From positions 165,486 through 229,485 of the forward strand of contig NZ_BBXC01000015.1 of the NCBI RefSeq assembly GCF_001570525.1: a stretch of 64,000 bases of DNA. The letters are read 5' to 3'. Of the stretch, positions 57,748 through 64,000 are shown piece by piece. Under the pieces are notes generated by a model. That model worked only from the letters and a program-made list of their open reading frames with translations. It did no database searches and was not told the DNA's origin. This DNA comes from Herbidospora sakaeratensis. Its GTDB lineage: Bacteria > Actinomycetota > Actinomycetes > Streptosporangiales > Streptosporangiaceae. Every line of letters begins with the position of its first letter. Positions within the stretch are counted from its first letter, which is position 1. The translations under genes were made by a program, and so were the position numbers.

Positions 57748-58890
57748 ATGACTATCTTGGTCGATGTGACAACAGGCTCGGATTTCTTCGGACGCGGCGG
57801 CTGGCAGGTCGTCAAGAAAGTCCGTAACCCGTGGGGGCAGGTGCCTCTTACCGATGGTGGAAAGTCCCTGCCGGGACGTGCACGTGACTACATGGACAAG
57901 CTCGTAAGGCTGCAAGATGCCAAAGACACGGCTGGACGCCGACATCACTACGTCCCACAGGCGTATCTTCGCCAATGGTCATTTGACGGCAAGCGGGTGT
58001 GGGCTTTAGACACAGTCTCAAGCACTGTGAGACCACTCGGCCTCGCTGATGTGTGTGTCGCGGAGAACTTCTACCGGGTCGTCGGACCAAGCGGCATTGC
58101 CCACAACCGGGTAGAGCTGCTCTTCGGAGTAGTAGACACCGAACTTCGGCGGGTTCAAACCTTGCTGAACCACCTCGAAGACCCAGACGAGCTAGAGTTC
58201 GATGACCTAATCGCGCTCGGAGTCACTGTGGCTGTCCAGCGCATGCGCACGGTGCAACAGCGCCGACTTCAAGCACAACTTAACGCCTGGCTGGTCGCGC
58301 AAAATCCTCACGACTACAAGTCGACGAACGATTCTGAGGACCAGCACTTGGCGGCGGGAATCCACACCGAGTCGTTGTTCTCGGCCATGTGGCATGCTGC
58401 AGACGTGCTGACAACTCGGCAGATCGAGGTGTGGCACGACCCCCAAGGCCGTTTCATGACGTGTGACACCCCAGTATTGGTCCTGTTCAGGCGGAACATC
58501 CGCCCAAGTCTCATAACCGCGCCCTACATCCTCTGGCCGGTAAGTCCACACCGCGTCGTGGCCCTAAGCGACACCCTCCTAGGGGAGAAAGCCGTCATAC
58601 GTGAGGCAACAGGCAAACTCGTGGGCATCGTGCGGGACAGTGTGGAACAAGGGCGCGAACGAATGATCTTCGCCAGCGAGCAGCAGCGTGATCGATTGCC
58701 CCGCACCAAGAAGTTCCGGCGACGGACGCAGACACGGCTACGGTGCTCGATGTGGACGCCTCAGGGCGAACATGTGGAGCCACCCGGCTGCTGCGTGGAA
58801 CAGTCCCACGCCTTCGCAGCGGGCCCCGACGTCGTCCTTTGCAGCCAGGGCCTCCATTCCCCAGCACCGGACATGTGGTTACACAAGTAG
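57748..58890 (+). CDS. DUF4238-domain protein
   Basis: 380 residues. RHHYVPQAYLRQWSFDGKRVWALDT (about 67-91) is the DUF4238 signature; the middle has RMRTVQQRRLQAQLNAW and GRFMTCDTPVLVLF. DUF4238 proteins occur widely in mobile or defence-rich DNA with no fixed function. ATG 57748 is my choice; ATG 57892, 48 codons later and just upstream of the signature, is also possible. It follows the HNH gene. Confidence 0.75.
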   Translation: MTILVDVTTGSDFFGRGGWQVVKKVRNPWGQVPLTDGGKSLPGRARDYMDKLVRLQDAKDTAGRRHHYVPQAYLRQWSFDGKRVWALDTVSSTVRPLGLADVCVAENFYRVVGPSGIAHNRVELLFGVVDTELRRVQTLLNHLEDPDELEFDDLIALGVTVAVQRMRTVQQRRLQAQLNAWLVAQNPHDYKSTNDSEDQHLAAGIHTESLFSAMWHAADVLTTRQIEVWHDPQGRFMTCDTPVLVLFRRNIRPSLITAPYILWPVSPHRVVALSDTLLGEKAVIREATGKLVGIVRDSVEQGRERMIFASEQQRDRLPRTKKFRRRTQTRLRCSMWTPQGEHVEPPGCCVEQSHAFAAGPDVVLCSQGLHSPAPDMWLHK

Positions 58891-59669
58891 CGTCTTCGTA
58901 CTCTCCTTGAATTAGCCGAAGAGGCGGAGTTCAAGGCTCGGCTTGCCAAACGCGTAGGGGCGGGGTCTTGATGCTTGCGTTGCAGATCGGACCCTCAATA
59001 TCGAGCAGATAAGTTGCTGTAGATCCGAGTCCTCACGAAGACCGCATGGTAGGCAGAGGTCGCGCACTCGGCACCCAGATTGCCGGATGACGCGTCGGCG
59101 ATGTCACCTCCACGCTACCGAAAGGGCGGGGTTCCACGCTGTTGCGTTTGAGCCCCAGAACGGGTGACGTGCTGGCTGGCCGATGAGCTCCATGCCATCG
59201 CTGCTCGGACCTCACTGGTCACGTTCATGGGGTGGTGACATTGCACTCTCGGCGTGGTCTGCGTTTACGTGATTCATACCACGAGGTTGCGATGGGCGTC
59301 CGGGAGCTGGCGGCGCTGGACGGATGGGATGCACCATGGGTACCGGAGCGCGTAGCCCCGGTGCCGTGTCGATTGCCGGTCAGGTCGGGTCCGCGTGACC
59401 GGTCCCCATTGCGACTCCCTTTCACAGATGGAACTGCGAGAGACAGAAGAGGAGGAGAGATGATCGCCAACGTCATATGCAGTGTTCAGCTCGCCTCCGT
59501 GCGCGGTTCGCACGTGGGGCATTTCGGCATGGCGGGCATGGTAACAGCAGATTCCTGATTTGGGAATGCTTGATTGATGCCGTCCGGTTATGGCGGGATC
59601 CGCCAGCCTTCTCGTGTCGTTAACTGGCCATAAGCCCGCTGAGTCAGATCGTCTGTCAGAGGACAGGCG
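58891..59669. other. Intergenic region left of the integrative element
   Basis: About 780 bases. The only gene candidate is a 32-codon ORF (separate entry). I found no tRNA fragment that would mark an attachment site. It may hold the element's left end, its promoter, or a regulator target. Confidence 0.4.
59460..59558 (+). CDS. Possible 32-residue small protein
   Basis: ATG 59460 is preceded by GAGGAGGAGAG, an unusually strong ribosome-binding stretch. The product MIANVICSVQLASVRGSHVG... has no recognisable motif. It may be a leader peptide. Confidence 0.3.
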   Translation: MIANVICSVQLASVRGSHVGHFGMAGMVTADS

Positions 59670-60134
59670 GTGCGGCTCGGGTGGGGACCAGCTATCGAGG
59701 AGGCTGATGCCGCTTTGATCAGGGGACCGATCCCCGTGCACCACCAGTTCGTGTTTCCTCATGGGGCCTTCCTGAGTGGGGAGGTCACCCCCGTGCTGGA
59801 CTTCGACGCCAGCACCAAAGAGCGTCCCGTCCAGCAGCGCGATAAGACGACCGGTGAGCCGGTGTGGTCGGTCGCGGTGACCAACGCGAGTCCGGATGTC
59901 CGCGCGGCGGACAAGACGGTGAGCGTGAAGATCGTGGCTGCGGTCGCTCCGGAGATGCCTCCGGTGCCGGCCGCGATGGCAGCGTTGGGACTGCCGTTCG
60001 TTCCGGTCGAGTTCGTGGATCTTGCGGTGACTCCGTATGTGAACTCGGCGAACAATCGCCTGGCGTTTTCGTTCCGGGCTCGCGGGTTCCGCCCTTTGGC
60101 GGTGGCCCGCTCGCAAGAGGCCAGCAGGAGTTGA
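59670..60134 (+). CDS. AICE-type conserved small protein
   Basis: 154 residues. HHQFVFPHGAFLSGEVTPVLDF, then PVQQRDKTTGEPVWSVAVTNA and VTPYVNSANNRLAFSFRARG recall the accessory protein that precedes the translocase in many actinomycete elements. GTG 59670 has AGAGGA 6 bases upstream; a GTG at 59736 is nearer the conserved start. Function unknown, possibly DNA-binding or transfer-related. Confidence 0.72.
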   Translation: MRLGWGPAIEEADAALIRGPIPVHHQFVFPHGAFLSGEVTPVLDFDASTKERPVQQRDKTTGEPVWSVAVTNASPDVRAADKTVSVKIVAAVAPEMPPVPAAMAALGLPFVPVEFVDLAVTPYVNSANNRLAFSFRARGFRPLAVARSQEASRS

Positions 60135-60493
60135 TCCTGTTCGCAGCGACCTGAGGGTCATGATTCAGGGCCGGTAGAGCCGGTGCCTGCCGCGGCGCAG
60201 CAGCCGCCAATCATTCAACACGCCTGTGTCCCCTGATCCGCTGAGCCGGTGGGGACCTGCCCCGGCATGCCGGGCCGCGCGCTGTGGAGCTTGGAACCCT
60301 CCGCCGTGTGGTCCGGCGTGCCGTAAGGGGCTCGCGTTTTGCCCTGTTCCCCCGAATCGATGCCTGAGGGCTGGCCGGTTGTCCTACCCGGTCGGCCCTC
60401 CGGTGTCGGCACCGCTGGTGTGAGCGGCCCTCGCTGCTAGGCGCGGGCTGCGGCGTGGGGCGCGGGGTCCTCTGGTCTGAAAGGAGGTCTCCC
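60135..60493. other. Region between small protein and translocase genes
   Basis: About 360 bases. It contains the perfect palindrome CCCGGCATGCCGGG (60261-60274). A 65-codon cysteine-rich frame (GTG 60226 to 60423) could be a small gene but lacks support. AAGGAGGT (60481-60488) is the translocase ribosome-binding site. Confidence 0.45.
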
Positions 60494-61924
60494 ATGATTC
60501 TCCGCAAACTCCCTGGTCAGGAAATCGTCGGCGTCGTCTCCACCCGTCCGGACACCACCGTCGTCTTCGCTCCCACCGTCGTCCGCACCCCGGCGTTCAT
60601 CGCCATTGCGGTGTGGCTGTGGCGGCTGCTGGCCGGTTCGGTCCGAACCGTCTGGCGTCACCCGATCGCCTGCGCGCTGCCGATCGTCACCGGCTGGCTG
60701 TACTCCTTCGGCAACTGGCAACTCCTGGCCTTCCTGGCGGCGGATCTTTCGACAATCGCCGGCCTGGTGGCTTGGGCCTACCCGCACGCCTTCGGCCGGT
60801 GGGTCGGCTGGCCGGTCATCGCCTGGTGGCGGTGGATGGTGGTCTACCGGCGCAAATGGCAGTCGGTCATGGTCATGGCCGGTCTGGCGGGCAACTTCGG
60901 CGGTCGGCTGTACCTCCCGGATCTCGTCCGGGTGCGTTGTGATGCCCGCTGCGACACGGTGCGGGTGCGGATGCTGGCTGGTCAGGCGGTTGAGGACTTC
61001 AGCGACCACGCGCCGAACCTGTCTAACGGCTTCGGCGCTTCCCGGGTGCGGATCACCTCGCCTAAACCGGGCTGGGTGACGCTGACCTTTCCACGCGCCG
61101 ATGCGCTGGCGAAGGTGATCCCGGCGATGCCGGTCCCTGAGCGGGCGTGGGTCGGCCCGGTGGAGATCGGGTTATCCGAAGACGGCGTGGTGTTCCGTCT
61201 CCAGGTCCACGGGACTCACGTGCTGATCGCGGGCGCGACCGGCTCGGGGAAGGGGTCGTGGTTGTGGTGCATCGTGCGCGGGCTACTCCCTGCGTGTGTC
61301 GCGGGCATCGCGCAGATCTGGGGTCTGGATCCCAAGCTGATGGAACTGTCCTTCGGCCGTGAGCTGTTCGACCGCTACGCCGCCACCCCTGAGCAGTGCG
61401 CTGAATTGCTGGAACAGGCCGTGGCGCTCATGCAGGAACGGGCGCACCGGTACGCGGGAGTACGCCGCAACCACCTCCCCACCGCCGATGACCCGTTCGT
61501 CCTGGTGGTCGTCGATGAGGTGGCATTCCTGACTGCCTACCAGCCGGACAAGGGTTTGCGGCTGCGGATCTCGGCCGCGCTGGCCACGCTCACCACACAG
61601 GGCCGAGCGGTCGGAATCGCGGTCGTGGCCGCGCTCCAGGACCCGCGCAAAGAGATCCTGAACATCCGCAACCTGTTCCCCGACAAGGTCGCCCTTCGGC
61701 TGGACGAACCGAGTCAGGTCGACATGGTGCTCGGCGACGGGGCGCGAGAGCGGGGCGCGCTGGCGGATCAGATACCCCGTCACCCTGATGACCCATCAGT
61801 GGGTGCCGGTGAGGCCTACGTGCGGCTGGAGAACAGCCCGGACCCGATCAGGGTGCGCGCCGCATACGTGTCCGATGCCGACATCGCCCAGATGTGCGAC
61901 TGGTTCGGGGGTCGCTCATGGTGA
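60494..61924 (+). CDS. FtsK/SpoIIIE-family DNA translocase (TraSA-like)
   Basis: 476 residues. Two to three membrane segments near residues 35-100, then the motor: Walker A GATGSGKG (247-254), Walker B VLVVVDEVAF with Asp341-Glu342, then TLTTQGRAVGIAVVAALQDP. Single-protein double-stranded DNA transfer between mycelia is the family role. A consensus AAGGAGGT site precedes ATG 60494. Its stop overlaps the rep start by 7 bases. Confidence 0.9.
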   Translation: MILRKLPGQEIVGVVSTRPDTTVVFAPTVVRTPAFIAIAVWLWRLLAGSVRTVWRHPIACALPIVTGWLYSFGNWQLLAFLAADLSTIAGLVAWAYPHAFGRWVGWPVIAWWRWMVVYRRKWQSVMVMAGLAGNFGGRLYLPDLVRVRCDARCDTVRVRMLAGQAVEDFSDHAPNLSNGFGASRVRITSPKPGWVTLTFPRADALAKVIPAMPVPERAWVGPVEIGLSEDGVVFRLQVHGTHVLIAGATGSGKGSWLWCIVRGLLPACVAGIAQIWGLDPKLMELSFGRELFDRYAATPEQCAELLEQAVALMQERAHRYAGVRRNHLPTADDPFVLVVVDEVAFLTAYQPDKGLRLRISAALATLTTQGRAVGIAVVAALQDPRKEILNIRNLFPDKVALRLDEPSQVDMVLGDGARERGALADQIPRHPDDPSVGAGEAYVRLENSPDPIRVRAAYVSDADIAQMCDWFGGRSW

Positions 61925-63729
61925 CCTCAGGCGGTGCGGCGGGCAGGAACGGCGCTTCCGGTGAGCTGAGGCCGGCGGATGCCATCAACGCCCCTGAAGG
62001 GGCGATCGATAGGGAGTCAGCCGGCGACACCGGCGGCTCGTCGGACCTGGTCAGGGTCGCTGCGGTTCGGGCGGCGGGGCTGGTGAGCCGTGAGGTTGCC
62101 GAACAACTCGCCATCAATGCCGGGGTGTGCATCCGGCCCATCCCGATGCGCCGTCAGGACGTGGTGACCGGCGTGGTGGACACGGTGGATATGCCGTGCG
62201 GTTCGTGGCGGGAAAGTTGGTGTCCTCCGTGTGCCAAGCGGGCTCGTCAGGTTCGGCAGGCACAGTGCCGTGAAGGCTGGCACATGGAGTCCGAACCGCT
62301 CGTGGAGTACACACGGGGCGAGTACCGGAGCTACTTGCATGACCTTCGGGAGCAGGCTCAAGGCTGGCGGAACGACGCTGCGGCGGCCGGTGAGGACACG
62401 AGCGATTTCGATCTGGCGCTGGCGGAGCTGGATGCCGAGATCGGCGCGCTGCAACCGGTCAGCCGTATCACGGAAGACCTAGTCGAACAGGAAGACGCGG
62501 GCGACGACGCGTCGGATGGGGTGGCGGAGCGGCGCTCACGGTCGACGCGCAGGCGGGATGACGCGGTGAACCTCCCTCGGCGTCAACGGGTGCCGGGCAC
62601 GCTGGGCCGGGTCTATGAGGGTCGGGACGGCAAGGGGTTCCGTCCGAGTATGTTCCTGACGCTCACGCTGCCCTCCTACGGGCGGGTGCTCAACGGCGTT
62701 CCGGTCGATCCGGAGAACTACGACTACCGTTCGGCCACGCGGGACGCGCTGCACTTCTCCAAGCTCGTCGACCGGTTCGTGCAGAACCTCCGCCGTGTGG
62801 CGGGCTGGGAAGTTCAGTACTTCGCGGCGGTGGAGCCGCAACGGCGGCTGACCCCTCACCTGCACATGGCCATCCGTGGGACGCTGCCCCGCTCGGTCCT
62901 GCGTCAGGTCGTGGAGGCCACCTATCACCAGGTGTGGTGGCCTTCGGTCGATCGGGTCGTGTTCGGGGAGGGCGACGCGGAACCGGTCTGGTCGGACGGT
63001 CACGGATATGTGCGTCCGAGCACGGGTGAGGTGCTGCCGTCCTGGGATGAGGCGTTGGACGCCCTGGAGGATCACGCCTCGGCGGACGACGGGCCGATGG
63101 AACCGCTGCATGTGGCGCGCTTCGGGTCCCAGATGGACATGCAAGGGGTGTTGGCCGGGACCGCCGACGCCGATCAGCGGGTCCGCTATCTGACGAAGTA
63201 CCTGACCAAGTCGCTGTCCTGGGATGCGGTCCTGAAGGCAGACGACGGCGGTTCGGCTCGGGCGGCGCATGTGGCACGACTGGGGGAGGCGCTGCGCTGG
63301 GAGCCATGCAGCCCTGAATGCGCGAACTGGTTGCGGTATGGGCTGCAACCTCGTCAGGCGAAGTCGGGGCTTCGTGCGGGCTGGTGCCGGAAGAAGGCCC
63401 ACAGCCCAGACCGGATGGGGTACGGCGGACGTCGCGTGCTGGTCTCACGCAAATGGTCAGGGAAGACGCTGGCTGGTCACAAAGCTGACAGACGGGCCTG
63501 GGCGCTGGCGGCTGCCGGGCTGGACCCAGAGCAGGAGGCGCGGGAGCCGGGCCGGTACGTCTGGCGTCGCCTGAGCGCTTCTGATCCGGCGCTGGAGCCG
63601 GTGGCGGTGCGGCTGTTAAGGCTGGTGGCGGCAAGGCAGGCTGCGCGGGCGGCGCGGGAGGGTCCACCCGATGGCGGGCCTGAGCACGTCGGGAAGGCAT
63701 CGGATCCAGCCACGGGGCGGGAGGTCTGA
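61918..63729 (+). CDS. RepSA-like rolling-circle replication initiator
   Basis: 603 residues. Cys94, Cys102 and Cys105 suggest a zinc site. HUH motif: LTPHLHMAI with His314 and His316. The nicking Tyr is in YLTKYLTK (Tyr424 or Tyr428). The GYGGRRVLVSRKWSGKTLAGHK C-terminal segment is typical of RepSA proteins. It nicks the element's double-strand origin after excision. ATG 61918. Confidence 0.88.
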   Translation: MVTSGGAAGRNGASGELRPADAINAPEGAIDRESAGDTGGSSDLVRVAAVRAAGLVSREVAEQLAINAGVCIRPIPMRRQDVVTGVVDTVDMPCGSWRESWCPPCAKRARQVRQAQCREGWHMESEPLVEYTRGEYRSYLHDLREQAQGWRNDAAAAGEDTSDFDLALAELDAEIGALQPVSRITEDLVEQEDAGDDASDGVAERRSRSTRRRDDAVNLPRRQRVPGTLGRVYEGRDGKGFRPSMFLTLTLPSYGRVLNGVPVDPENYDYRSATRDALHFSKLVDRFVQNLRRVAGWEVQYFAAVEPQRRLTPHLHMAIRGTLPRSVLRQVVEATYHQVWWPSVDRVVFGEGDAEPVWSDGHGYVRPSTGEVLPSWDEALDALEDHASADDGPMEPLHVARFGSQMDMQGVLAGTADADQRVRYLTKYLTKSLSWDAVLKADDGGSARAAHVARLGEALRWEPCSPECANWLRYGLQPRQAKSGLRAGWCRKKAHSPDRMGYGGRRVLVSRKWSGKTLAGHKADRRAWALAAAGLDPEQEAREPGRYVWRRLSASDPALEPVAVRLLRLVAARQAARAAREGPPDGGPEHVGKASDPATGREV

Positions 63730-64000
63730 TGGGCCTCGGTGGTGAACTGCGTCGGGAATCGGAACGGGCAAGATCGGCTGCCAAGACGAACTTGGGCTCC
63801 GTAAGTTCTCTCTGTGTACCAGCGGGTGAGTGGGTCTACCCGGTGCAGCGCGGTTGCTGCGGGTCGGCGGGTGACGGTGCGGGAAAGGGACGCGCGCTCT
63901 TAGTAGATCGCGCCGAAGGCTCCACCTGGCCGTGCGGTGTCGGCGCGGGTGCGCTCGGATCGGTGCGCGGGCTCGACGGCGGCAGGGGCGGGTGGGCGGG
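63729..64000 (+). CDS. Possible partial gene after rep
   Basis: ATG 63729 shares a base with the rep stop (TGATG) behind a GGAGGTC site. The frame stays open to the window edge (90 codons). The product (MGLGGELRRESERARSAAK...) looks unlike the excisionase expected here, and its Gly-rich tail is not convincing. Low-confidence call. Confidence 0.4.
   Translation, partial: MGLGGELRRESERARSAAKTNLGSVSSLCVPAGEWVYPVQRGCCGSAGDGAGKGRALLVDRAEGSTWPCGVGAGALGSVRGLDGGRGGWA

Larger units (their letters stand above)
59670..64000 (+). mobile_element. Actinomycete integrative conjugative element, left part
   Basis: The order small conserved protein, FtsK/TraSA-like translocase, RepSA-like rolling-circle initiator is that of pSAM2/SLP1-type elements (AICEs). 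The excisionase, integrase and tRNA attachment site, normally after rep, lie beyond the right edge. The left boundary is not defined by sequence here; 59670 is the first recognisable gene. Confidence 0.75.

Noticed and set aside
58891..59669. tRNA fragment as left attachment site
   Set aside because: I searched for T-arm-like sequences and found none that folds convincingly.
60226..60423. Cys-rich 65-codon frame before the translocase gene
   Set aside because: Pro/Cys/Arg composition is typical of out-of-frame GC-rich DNA; no start context.

Overview
The window is chromosomal DNA from a high-GC filamentous actinomycete. Codons are strongly GC-biased at third positions, GTG starts and 4-base ATGA/GTGA overlaps are common, and there is an F420-type oxidoreductase, a HrdA/RpoD-like sigma factor beside dnaG, ROK and WYL regulators, DasR-like operators, and an actinomycete-type integrative element. 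A Streptosporangiales host is my guess from general gene content, not something I could test.

Layout. 1-9.6 kb: a MerR regulator divergent from an imine-reductase-like enzyme, tRNA-Met, an esterase, small redox enzymes (F420, MDR, SDR), a molbindin, an ArsR-SRPBCC-VOC operon and two tandem paralogous membrane proteins. 9.7-18.2 kb: a carbohydrate locus (ROK regulator, ABC binding protein and two permeases, 2-hydroxyacid dehydrogenase, aldehyde dehydrogenase, DUF2264 protein). 18.1-23.1 kb: a tightly coupled operon of a DUF559-like nuclease, a winged-helix protein and a two-ATPase HerA-like protein, a plausible uncharacterised defence module. 23.4-36.4 kb: mixed metabolism (SGNH hydrolase, macrodomain protein, MerR-thioredoxin, PgeF, PLP enzyme, galactokinase, WYL regulator, epoxide hydrolase, APH-like kinase) and a nitric oxide synthase operon, ending at tRNA-Asn. 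36.5-49.7 kb: conserved core (sigma factor, dnaG, dgt, ppdK, glyS).

50.3-64 kb is accessory DNA of mixed and partly lower GC. It opens with a five-gene cassette: a small protein, a thymidylate-synthase-fold enzyme with the Asn-to-Asp change typical of cytosine-nucleotide hydroxymethylases, a nucleoside-diphosphate-kinase-like protein, a radical SAM enzyme with extra cysteines, and a DEDDh exonuclease. This looks like a nucleotide-modification system and is the most unusual feature of the window. Next come a Cys-rich protein pair, a hairpin cluster with a tandem repeat, an HNH nuclease with a DUF4238 protein, and the left part of an integrative conjugative element (FtsK/TraSA-like translocase and RepSA-like initiator) that runs off the right edge; no integrase is inside the window.

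No CRISPR array, rRNA or transposase was seen. All functions come from reading motifs; no database search was run.
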